This document shows positions 50,910-58,827 of a stretch of DNA of 64,000 nucleotides, piece after piece. The stretch lies in assembly GCA_020072815.1 (NCBI GenBank), contig JAIQGE010000001.1:248001-312000 (forward strand). Direction: 5' to 3'. Positions within the stretch are counted from its first letter, which is position 1. Each line of letters starts with the position of its first letter. A program made the translations under genes and the position numbers. Under the pieces are notes generated by a model. It saw only the letters and a program-made list of their open reading frames with translations, ran no database searches and was not told the DNA's origin. Source of the DNA: Terriglobia bacterium (lineage in GTDB: Bacteria; Acidobacteriota; Terriglobia; Terriglobales; Acidobacteriaceae).

Positions 50910-52154
50910 CTATCCCAGGTAACCGAGAAAATCTTTCGGCCCGGACTTCCCAAAGCCGGGAAAAACTTTGTCCAGGTTGCCGGCGCCCAGATGCCGGCTC
51001 AACGCTTCGCTCAGCACCTGGCGGAAGTCGGTGGTCACGGCCAAGTCGCGGCCTTCATAAAGTTGCCCTGGCTGCAGGCCCGGCCAGCGTCCGTAAACTT
51101 TTCCGCCTTTGACCGGGCCGCCCAACACAAAGATGACGTTGGCGTGGCCGTGGTCGGTACCGCGGTTGCCGTTTTCCCGCGCGGTGCGCCCGAACTCTGA
51201 CATGGTCACGATCACGGTGTCTTCGGCGAGATTGCCCAGGTCAATCCAGAACGCGGCGATGGCTTGCGAGAATTCGCGCGTGAGGTTGGCGATCTGGCCT
51301 TGCACGCTGCCTTCATTCACGTGATGGTCCCAGCCGCCGATGTCGGCAAAGGCAACTTCCACGCCTAGGTTGGCTTTGACCAATTGCGCCACCTGGCGAA
51401 GGCTGTCACCAAAGCGCCCGCGCGGGTAGTCGGCGCCTGCGGCCGGCGTGTATTTCTCCGGGTCCGTGGACTTGAGCATCTTGACGGCTTCAAACGTCTC
51501 GTTGCCGGTGCCGTGGAGAACCGAATCCACGGACTGCTCATACATGGCTTCAAAAGTATTGCTGGCGACTTCCGCGCCACGTCCGCGTCCGCCCACGGCG
51601 AAGCTGCGAATGTCACTCATGGCGACGGCGGGCACCGGTCCGGCCAGCGTGCGCGGCAGCGCGCCGCCCATGGCCACGGCGCGGAAGGGAGTCGCCGACG
51701 GTTCATTCAATCCGGCAAGCGCGCGATTCAGCCAGCCGTCTTCGGTGGACTTGATGCCGGGCGTGCCGGATTCCATGTAGTCCTGCGCGTCAAAGTGGGA
51801 GCGCGTGTTGTCCGGCGAGCCGGCCGCGTGGACGATGGCCAGGTGTTTCTGGTCCCACAGCGGTTTGAACGCGGACATGGAAGGATGCAGGCCGAAGGAG
51901 CCGTCCAGGTCAATCACGCTCTGGCGCGGGATGGCGATGGTCGGACGCATGGCGTAATACGCCTGCTCGGCGTGCGGGACGACGATGTTCAGCCCGTCGG
52001 CGGCGCCGCGCTGAAAAAGAACGACGAGACGTTTTTTGCCCGGAGCGGCGGTTTCCGCGGCGTAGACAGCGCGCGTAAGAAAGCTGGGGACCACGCTGGC
52101 GCCGACGATGGCCAGTGCGCCGTTCTTCAGAAAAACTCTGCGAGTGATGGACAT
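50910..52154 (-). CDS. DUF1501 family protein, Tat-exported
   Basis: A 414-residue protein with a clear twin-arginine signal (SITRRVFLKNGALAIVG) and the alkaline-phosphatase/sulfatase-like DUF1501 fold: KRLVVLFQRGAADGLNIVVPH near the N-terminus, LHPSMSAFKPLWDQKHLAIVHAAG, AFADIGGWDHHVN and VTMSEFGRTARENGNRGTDHGHANVIFVLGG, the usual signature. Function in bacteria is not established. It lies 4 bp downstream of the DUF1800 gene; this pair occurs together in many genomes, so the two probably act together outside the cytoplasm. Confidence 0.95.
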   Translation of the reverse strand: MSITRRVFLKNGALAIVGASVVPSFLTRAVYAAETAAPGKKRLVVLFQRGAADGLNIVVPHAEQAYYAMRPTIAIPRQSVIDLDGSFGLHPSMSAFKPLWDQKHLAIVHAAGSPDNTRSHFDAQDYMESGTPGIKSTEDGWLNRALAGLNEPSATPFRAVAMGGALPRTLAGPVPAVAMSDIRSFAVGGRGRGAEVASNTFEAMYEQSVDSVLHGTGNETFEAVKMLKSTDPEKYTPAAGADYPRGRFGDSLRQVAQLVKANLGVEVAFADIGGWDHHVNEGSVQGQIANLTREFSQAIAAFWIDLGNLAEDTVIVTMSEFGRTARENGNRGTDHGHANVIFVLGGPVKGGKVYGRWPGLQPGQLYEGRDLAVTTDFRQVLSEALSRHLGAGNLDKVFPGFGKSGPKDFLGYLG

Positions 52155-52158
52155 ATCG

Positions 52159-54375
52159 TTACCTTCTCTGGAATTCCGGCGAGCCCATGATCAGCCCGGC
52201 GATAGCGCCGGTGTTGGGTGCGCGGTTGGGATCGTCCAATTTGCGCTGCGTGACCTGAGGATCGTTCAACTGTTTCTGTATCACGGCGTGCGTTTGCGGC
52301 GAAACGTCGCCAGACAAAATGCCTTTTTCCAGCAAGGCCAGCGCCGCGTCAGCGTCGGTTGGCGTTGGTCCGCGCAATAAGGTTTGCGGGTCCAACGCGG
52401 TCCCCGGCAGCTTGCCGGTGCCCAGCGCCAAGGCAAAGTTCATGCGGTTGAGCAGCGCGGAAGAGTTCACCCAGGCGTCGCCCTTCATGGAATAGCCGGT
52501 GGGCGGTTGCATTCCGTAAAGCTGCATCCCCATGCGGTTGAGGAACTGGACCATGGGCAGCGCGTTCTGCACGTCAGCGCCGGAAGCGCGCGCGGCGGAG
52601 GCCACGAACTCCAGCGGCGTTTTCACTTTGGCGCGGTAGGCGTCGGCAGCCCAGAATTCCGGCGACTTGAACATGGTGCGCAGGACTTCCTTGATGTCGC
52701 CATCTTTCTTCAGGAAGGCGTCCGCCATGCGGTCCACCAGGCTCTGCGGCGGATTGTCAGACACAAAGCGCATGGCCAGCTTGCGGGAAATAAATTTGGC
52801 GGTGGCGGGATGATGGGCCAGCACGTCCAGCATTTCCATGCCTTCTTTCTCGCCGCCTTCGCTGATCCTGCGGCCCAGCACCAACTTGTTGCCGGGTTCG
52901 TGGGCGCGTTCGTTGAACTTGAACCCGCCGCCTTGCTGGGGCTTTTCAATGCTCCAGCCGGTCAGGACTTTGGCCAGCTCGGTGACGTCTTGCTGGGTGT
53001 AGCCGCCGTCCACGCCGAGCGTGTGCAGTTCCATGATTTCGCGCGCGTAATTTTCATTCAAGCCGCTGGGCCGGTTCTTGTTCTGTTGGGGACGCGGGAA
53101 TGGAGCAAAGGGCCCGCGACGGCGAGCCCGGCGCATCCCACCGGGGCCGTAGACGGCCAGCTCAGAGTTGGGGCCCACGGACTGCCAGTTGTCCAGATAG
53201 AAGAGCATGGCCGGGCTCTGGGCGGTGGCCACCAGCAGGTCCTTAAACTTGCCCAGCGCACGCGGACGAATTACATCGCGCTCGTAGGCGGTGATCATGT
53301 AACGGTCCGGGCCTTTGCCGATGAAGACGTTGAAGTGGTTGTACCAGAAGTCGGTCATGACTTCGTCCAGCTGGCGTTCGCTGTAGATGGCGCGCAACAG
53401 CTTGCCTTGGGACAGTTCGCCGCCCACCACCAGTTGCGGATTCACGATGGCTTCAATCGTCTCCTGCTGCTGGGGGCTCATGCCTTCAACCAGCTTGAAA
53501 ACCTTGCCACCGCGATACGAATCCGCCATGTCCATGCGGGCTTCCGGCGTCATCTGGAGGATGGCATGGTAGCGGTCGTCAGGCGCCATCTGCATCAGAC
53601 GGTCGTTCGACGCAGAATTGACAACGTCCGCATACATCGCGTTTTCTTTTTGCTTCTGTGCGACGCTGGGCTTTGGATCAGCATTGGATTTCGTCATTCC
53701 CGAATCCGATTTCGCGGGCGCGGGAGCCATGCCCAGATCGGCGTACATGGCGTCTTCTTTCTGCTTCTGGTGGGCTTTGCGCTGCTCGGGCGTGAGCGAC
53801 GAATCGTCGCCGGCGGGCTTCATGCCTTCTTGCATTTCCATTTCGGCTGCGACATCTTTATTAGCGCCGCTCACAGGGGTCTTGCCGGGCGCGCTGGCCG
53901 CTGGACTTTCACCAGCACCACCGGCGGCGGACTGCTTTCTTTCCTGCCGTTCTTCGCGCCTCATGACCTGCGCCTGGTAGATGGCGCGTTTGGCGGGATC
54001 GCGCGGCAAACCCATACGTCCGTTTTCCACGGCCTTGACCACTTGCGGCGGAGGAAAGTTTTCAACCATCTCGCGCGTGCTCATCTTGAGCGTGCGCAGC
54101 GGAGCCAGGCGGGAATCCAGAGAGGCGTCACTGATCTTGTCGGGATGAAGTTGCTCGTCGAGCCATTTATCCAGGCCCATGGCGCGGACGCGCTCCACGT
54201 CGCCGGGACGTATGCCGAAGGTGAGACGATTCAGCGCATGGACGATCTTCTTTTCATCGTCCATCTGCGGTGAGGCAGGCTGGTCCTTGGCTTTCTTGTC
54301 TGCCGCCACCAGCAGAACGGCGGAGACCACCATAACCATACTCAGCAGGGGCAATGCCTTACGCATGAAGGGCAT
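52159..54375 (-). CDS. DUF1800 family exported protein with a low-complexity insert
   Basis: A 738-residue exported protein, start MPFMRKALPLLSMVMVVSAVLLVAA. DUF1800 begins with HALNRLTFGIRPGDVERVRAMGLDKWLDEQLHP, then FWYNHFNVFIGKG, NENYAREIMELHTLGVDGGYTQQDV and FISRKLAMRFVSDNPP, ending ALALGTGKLPGTALDP. Residues about 140-265 are a Gln/Lys/Met/Ala-rich insert that splits the domain and contains two near-identical QKQKE(D/N)AMYAD words (about 207 and 245). It is the first gene of the DUF1800-DUF1501 pair. Role unknown; often linked to secreted polysaccharide or cellulose-like functions by neighbourhood, not by experiment. Confidence 0.93.
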   Translation of the reverse strand: MPFMRKALPLLSMVMVVSAVLLVAADKKAKDQPASPQMDDEKKIVHALNRLTFGIRPGDVERVRAMGLDKWLDEQLHPDKISDASLDSRLAPLRTLKMSTREMVENFPPPQVVKAVENGRMGLPRDPAKRAIYQAQVMRREERQERKQSAAGGAGESPAASAPGKTPVSGANKDVAAEMEMQEGMKPAGDDSSLTPEQRKAHQKQKEDAMYADLGMAPAPAKSDSGMTKSNADPKPSVAQKQKENAMYADVVNSASNDRLMQMAPDDRYHAILQMTPEARMDMADSYRGGKVFKLVEGMSPQQQETIEAIVNPQLVVGGELSQGKLLRAIYSERQLDEVMTDFWYNHFNVFIGKGPDRYMITAYERDVIRPRALGKFKDLLVATAQSPAMLFYLDNWQSVGPNSELAVYGPGGMRRARRRGPFAPFPRPQQNKNRPSGLNENYAREIMELHTLGVDGGYTQQDVTELAKVLTGWSIEKPQQGGGFKFNERAHEPGNKLVLGRRISEGGEKEGMEMLDVLAHHPATAKFISRKLAMRFVSDNPPQSLVDRMADAFLKKDGDIKEVLRTMFKSPEFWAADAYRAKVKTPLEFVASAARASGADVQNALPMVQFLNRMGMQLYGMQPPTGYSMKGDAWVNSSALLNRMNFALALGTGKLPGTALDPQTLLRGPTPTDADAALALLEKGILSGDVSPQTHAVIQKQLNDPQVTQRKLDDPNRAPNTGAIAGLIMGSPEFQRR

Positions 54376-54448
54376 AGAAACTCCAGAGGCACAGGTTTTC
54401 CCAGAGGATAGTAACCCGAAATCGCGGGAAAGTTGTGCCCCGCCGCGA

Positions 54449-55741
54449 TTACGTAAGGAACGTCCTTCCGCGGTTGGTGCGATGGTTCAGCTCGGACACC
54501 AGGTGATCAATGTCGGTGGGAGAAATGTTGCAGGCGATACTGGGATCGAGAAACGGTTTGCGCGCGCGGTCCTGCGGCGAGGCCCAGGGGCGCGGCGGCG
54601 AGAGCAAGGCCACGGCGTCGCGGCGCAGCTGCACCAGCAGGCCTTGCACCACGTCTGGATCAAGCTTGGATGGGGCCAGCCAGCTCAGTTGCGCGGCGGC
54701 TTCGCCCAGCGTCATCCGCTTGCGGTAAGGGCGCTCACTGAGCATGGCGTCAAAGGTGTCCGCCACGGCGACGATCTTCACCGGCATGGACATGTCTTCA
54801 TTGCGCAGGCGGTCGGGATAGCCGGAGCCGTCAGCGCGTTCGTGGTGCGAGCGCACAACCTCGGGCACATGCGGCCAGGGGAACTGCACGGTGGACACAA
54901 TGCGATGCCCGACTATCGTATGGTCAGCCATCTCCTGGAACTCGCCGGAATCCAGCGCGCTGGGCTTGGTGAAAATGTGTTTGTCCACGGTGACCTTGCC
55001 GATGTCATGCAGGTAGCCGGAAGCGCGCATCTCTCCGACTTCAGTCGCGTTCAGGCCGATCCCTTCGGCGATGCCCGCCGAGTAGCGTCCCACGCGGAGC
55101 GAGTGGCCGTGCATTTCCTTGGACTTGATATCAATGGTGGCGGCGAAGCCGGCCAGCGCGTCGTCCCAGAACGAGTGCACGGAAGCGATCAGCTTCAGGT
55201 TGTCCGCAGTGCGCTCTTCCAGCGACATCAAGAGCTGGTGGTTGTAAATGGCCAGCGCGATGAACGGCGCCAGGTCGCCAACCTGCTTCAAGGTCTCTGC
55301 GGTGTATTCCGCTCCGCCTTCGCGCTCACCCAAGAGCAGCGCGCCGATCAGTTTGCCGCGCACCCGCAGCGGCGCAATGCAGCGGAACCACACGCTGGAA
55401 ATGTTGCCGGTGGAACTCAGGAAAACGTCGCTGCGCTCGCGGCCGATCCTTTGCGGTGTGGGCGTGTTGATGAGCGCGTGGACGTGCTTGGGCATGAGCG
55501 GGAACACCGCGGTCTGGGGAAACACGGCAAAACCGGAAGCCGCAATGGAACTCAGCATGGCCGGCTTTTCCTGGAAACGAAAGAGCGCGCCGGAACTGGC
55601 GCGGACAGCGGCCATGACAACTTCCAGGGCGGCGGCGGCGGTCGTGGCAAGGTCTCGCTCGCCCGTCAGGACGGGTCCCAGTTCGGCCAAGACCTGGGAG
55701 GCGAGCAAAGGAGGTCTGCTTGTAACGAAGGGGTCGGCCAA
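54449..55741 (-). CDS. GAF and HD-GYP domain protein (probable c-di-GMP phosphodiesterase)
   Basis: A 430-residue cytosolic protein. A GAF-like sensor occupies about residues 25-175. The HD-GYP domain (about 205-385) has HGHSLRVGRYSAGIAEGIG, the HD pair in GYLHDIGKV, HTIVGHRIV, and the metal/GYP motif RSHHERADGSGYPDRL followed by IVAVADTFDAMLSERPYRK. All catalytic metal ligands are visible, so hydrolysis of c-di-GMP is likely. The reading frame starts at ATG 55741; upstream sequence is short. It lies 73 bp upstream of the DUF1800 gene's start, in the same direction. Confidence 0.93.
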   Translation of the reverse strand: MADPFVTSRPPLLASQVLAELGPVLTGERDLATTAAAALEVVMAAVRASSGALFRFQEKPAMLSSIAASGFAVFPQTAVFPLMPKHVHALINTPTPQRIGRERSDVFLSSTGNISSVWFRCIAPLRVRGKLIGALLLGEREGGAEYTAETLKQVGDLAPFIALAIYNHQLLMSLEERTADNLKLIASVHSFWDDALAGFAATIDIKSKEMHGHSLRVGRYSAGIAEGIGLNATEVGEMRASGYLHDIGKVTVDKHIFTKPSALDSGEFQEMADHTIVGHRIVSTVQFPWPHVPEVVRSHHERADGSGYPDRLRNEDMSMPVKIVAVADTFDAMLSERPYRKRMTLGEAAAQLSWLAPSKLDPDVVQGLLVQLRRDAVALLSPPRPWASPQDRARKPFLDPSIACNISPTDIDHLVSELNHRTNRGRTFLT

Positions 55742-55858
55742 ATTGTGTGGCGCGAACTCCAGAGCAATCTCAGCCTAACAGCTTAGGAGACTCTCACAAA
55801 GCCCGAGTATCGGAGTGGTAAACAGGTTAAGGCAAAAGACTTGGCTTGCAGCTGGCAG

Positions 55859-56959
55859 CTAATAGACGGAGAGATCCATCTGCTGCAGGCGGCCGATGAC
55901 CCTGGAGGCCGCGCCTTTCAATAGGTTGAGAGGCAGCGACTCATCGGTAGCATCGCTCGACGTTGACACGCTAAACCCGACATTCTTGTACACCACTTGC
56001 AGCGTATAGTTTGCCTCCGGGGCATCTCCCTGCCATTTTGTCAGAACAGCACTCTCGCCAACACCGGAGACTTCGTGGCCGCTCTCCCCCACCATGGCAA
56101 GTTGAATGAGACCCACGGTCTTTGAGTTTTCCACTGCATCTTTGAGCCGGGCGGGCGACGCAGTGACGAACTTGAGCGCGAGCAAGGGGCCATGCGAACA
56201 GTAGGAATCATATTGCTGCAAAGGACCTGAGGGCTCGACTCCAGTAACCATTCTGTAGTCGTAAGCTGTAAACAACTCACATGCGGGCGGAAACACCTTG
56301 GGCTCTGGTGGCGGCGGAGCCATGGCGACTTCAGAGGGCAGTTGAGAAATAATTTTCAAGGCCACTCGCTTTTCCAACTCCAAAGGGTCCGGCCGTACGG
56401 CTTGACCGGGGACGAAAGGCAGGTCGCGGATTTGAGTTTCCAACAACCATGGGCCTCGGTGGACACACAAAAAGCCGTTAGAGCGCCAAAATGCCTGGTC
56501 ACCGACGCCAGGTGCGGGTTTTCGATCTGGGGCGGCGTTGCAACGCTCTTCCCAGAGGTCCCGTTTCCCAGACTTCGCAGGAAACAGATTTATGACTACC
56601 AGTGCGCTGCGCCGGTCAAACCCGTAGACACAGTATCTGGAATCATCATCCCCATCGCGGGCAACTCCGTTGGACGTTTTGCCTCCCAGCAGATCGTCAA
56701 CATCCCTTGCGGTAAACAACTGGCAAGGATCAGGCACAATCAACCGGCCCTTGCCGGCCGGAACCTGTGAGGCAGGCGTGACCGGGGAGCGATTGAACCG
56801 CTCATCGTCTAGATGGATTTTGGCTTTGGGGCGCCGGTCGTTATTCTCGCGCGCGGCGCGCGCGGCAGCGCCCAGATCAGAGGGCGCGTCCTGGGCAGAA
56901 GATGCGCACGGGGACAGGCAACATCCCAAAAGGACTACCAGTATGCTGCTAAGTTTCAA
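55859..56959 (-). CDS. Secreted or lipid-anchored protein with two DUF3558-like repeats
   Basis: A 366-residue exported protein. The start MKLSSILVVLLGCCLSP could be a lipoprotein signal (LLGC). A charged linker rich in Arg/Asn/Asp follows. Two homologous halves then repeat: DPCQLFTARDVDDLLGG...YCVYGF (about residue 76) and PACELFTAYDYRMVTGV...YCSHG (about 220), each with a Cys pair. This pattern resembles DUF3558-like secreted domains. No function can be assigned. It stands alone between the HD-GYP and ada genes. Confidence 0.7.
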   Translation of the reverse strand: MKLSSILVVLLGCCLSPCASSAQDAPSDLGAAARAARENNDRRPKAKIHLDDERFNRSPVTPASQVPAGKGRLIVPDPCQLFTARDVDDLLGGKTSNGVARDGDDDSRYCVYGFDRRSALVVINLFPAKSGKRDLWEERCNAAPDRKPAPGVGDQAFWRSNGFLCVHRGPWLLETQIRDLPFVPGQAVRPDPLELEKRVALKIISQLPSEVAMAPPPPEPKVFPPACELFTAYDYRMVTGVEPSGPLQQYDSYCSHGPLLALKFVTASPARLKDAVENSKTVGLIQLAMVGESGHEVSGVGESAVLTKWQGDAPEANYTLQVVYKNVGFSVSTSSDATDESLPLNLLKGAASRVIGRLQQMDLSVY

Positions 56960-57077
56960 CAGTACACCTCGTCAACAGCCGAAATCGCCCGGCGCGGACC
57001 CATCTAGGAGGATGGTAGCAAAGGAATATTAGGAGCCCATGGTGCCGTTGGACATTGCACGGTTGGGTTACCGAAGA

Positions 57078-58154
57078 CTAAGCTTTGCGGCCCTCCATCT
57101 CCAGCAGCGCCGCCTTGCGCTTCATGCCCCAGCGATAGCCCGCAAGACTGCCGGATTTCTGCACAACACGATGGCACGGTACTACCAACGCAACCGGATT
57201 CTGCGCGCAGGCGCTGGCCACGGCGCGCACCGCGCGCGGCTTGCCGATGATCTTGGCAACCTCCGTGTAACTGCGGGTCTCACCGCGCGGAATCTGGCGC
57301 AGCGCTTGCCACACGATCTGCTGAAACGCCGTGCCCTGAACGTCCAGGGGGATGCTTTGCGCAACGATGCTGTGCGCAATAGACGTTCCGCGCAGCAGTT
57401 GCTGCACCTGTCCGGCGACGGCTGCGAGCCGGCGGTCGTCGCGGTGAATTTCCGCGGCGGCAAATTCGCTTTTCAGCTCGCGCGTCAGTGCGGCTTCGCT
57501 CTGGCCGAAGCGCACGGCGCAGACACCGCGCTCCGTGGTGGCGATGAGTAGCTTGCCCAGGCTCGTAGGCGCCACGGAGAAGAATATCTTCACGCCTTCG
57601 CCCTTGCGCCGGAAGGCCGAAGGAGTCATGCCGAGTTGCGCGGGCGCGGACTCGTAGGCGCGGCTGCTGGAACTGTAGCCGGCTTCATAGATGGCGTCAG
57701 TGATGCGGGCTTCCGTGTGCAGAGCGCTGCGGAATTTTCCCGCACGGCGCGCCTGCTGATACTGGCGCGGGCTGATGCCCACGGTCCGCTTGAAGAGCCG
57801 CTGGAAATGGAACGGGCTTAGGCCCACGCGGCGGGCCAGGTCGCTGAGACCCAGCGCGGTGTCGCCATTCTGGGCCAGGGCCTCATCTATATAGCGGCAA
57901 GCGGCTTCAATCTTTTCGATTTGCGCGTTGCGGCCAGTGGGCGTGCAGCGGCGGCAGGCGCGATAGCCGGCCTGCTGGGCGTCGGCGGGCGATTCAAAGA
58001 ATTCCACCATCTCGCGCCGCGGGCGGCGGCTGGGGCACGACGGCCGGCAGAACACGCCGGTGGACCTGACGGCATAGACGAACTGGCCGTCAGCCTTGAG
58101 GTCGCGGGCCAGGACTTGCGTCCATTTATCGTTTGCGCTGATCACAATTTGCAT
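57078..58154 (-). CDS. ada: Ada-type bifunctional methyltransferase/transcriptional activator
   Basis: A 358-residue DNA alkylation-repair protein. The N-terminal zinc domain with four cysteines (C36, C40, C67, C70 in VFCRPSCP and RACRRC) accepts methyl groups from DNA phosphotriesters and triggers activation. An AraC-type HTH follows (about 80-175; LARRVGLSPFHFQRLFKRTVG). The C-terminal methyltransferase has the reactive C327 in PCHRV and removes methyl from O6-methylguanine. All parts look intact. Domain order is standard. It is probably autoregulated from its own promoter. Right of it is a gene-free region with repeats. Confidence 0.97.
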   Translation of the reverse strand: MQIVISANDKWTQVLARDLKADGQFVYAVRSTGVFCRPSCPSRRPRREMVEFFESPADAQQAGYRACRRCTPTGRNAQIEKIEAACRYIDEALAQNGDTALGLSDLARRVGLSPFHFQRLFKRTVGISPRQYQQARRAGKFRSALHTEARITDAIYEAGYSSSSRAYESAPAQLGMTPSAFRRKGEGVKIFFSVAPTSLGKLLIATTERGVCAVRFGQSEAALTRELKSEFAAAEIHRDDRRLAAVAGQVQQLLRGTSIAHSIVAQSIPLDVQGTAFQQIVWQALRQIPRGETRSYTEVAKIIGKPRAVRAVASACAQNPVALVVPCHRVVQKSGSLAGYRWGMKRKAALLEMEGRKA

Positions 58155-58249
58155 TTCTTCCTCCGTGAGACCTGAGTGTAGGGACGCCGGCGGAGGAGAG
58201 CTATCCGGGGATTGCTGTCAAAGTGCGCAATGTGATTTTAGCGAAAATC

Positions 58250-58274
58250 TCACCACGGAGGCACGGAGACACGC
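58250..58274. repeat. CACAGAGG-type dispersed repeat, copy 2
   Basis: TCACCACGGAGGCACG then GAGACACGC; same family as 18448-18473. Confidence 0.5.
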
Positions 58275-58610
58275 AAAACCATGAAACACGGAGGAAAGGA
58301 GGAAGCGGAGGATGAGCAGTTTTGCAGTCGGGCGAAAACAAAGAACTTTACCGGGGAGACGCGCGGAAAACCGGACCAATGTAGAGTCGATATCGGCCAA
58401 GAAACTTGGCGGGTGACGAGCATCGAGGAAACGCCCTGTGGCCGCATGTACGTCCGAAGCATTCTCGGGATGTTTCGAGTCGCCCTTGCCCGCCTGCAGC
58501 GGACGCGGACTCGCTCAACATGACAAGAACAGAGAGGGAGTCAGGACCGTGGGCGTGACGTGGTACGGCGAGATCTTCTACTTGGGTCATCCGTGAGGTG
58601 GATCGTAGTC

Positions 58611-58640
58611 ATAGGGATCCCTCCCTACGGTCGGGATGAA
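58611..58640. repeat. Dispersed palindromic repeat, copy 8
   Basis: ATAGGGATCCCTCCCTACGG then TCGGGATGAA. The loop-proximal bases are changed but the ends match. Confidence 0.65.
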
Positions 58641-58827
58641 GAAAAAGGGCCGTTTGTGAAATCCGGACAGTACACAGCACTGTCCATGCGAACTAGACCT
58701 ACTGGCAGGACCGGCATGGGTGGCCAGCGTGGTATTCTCGCCGGGAGACTTAACCGACAAGCGCTTTCATACGTAAGTTTGCACAGGAGAAACGCGACTG
58801 CCTCCCTCCCCGACGCCTCGCCTTCGT

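Larger units (their letters stand above)
58155..58797. other. Gene-free stretch with repeats
   Basis: No convincing gene; frames are short and Arg-rich. Repeats present are the CACGGAGG element (58250-58274), copy 8 of the palindromic family (58611-58640) and the inverted repeat GGACAGT/ACTGTCC (58665-58685). Confidence 0.6.

Noticed and set aside
52384-54273. A 629-codon plus-strand ORF
   Set aside because: Antisense to the DUF1800 gene, which has clear domains. The product is His/Gly/Arg-rich with no recognisable fold.
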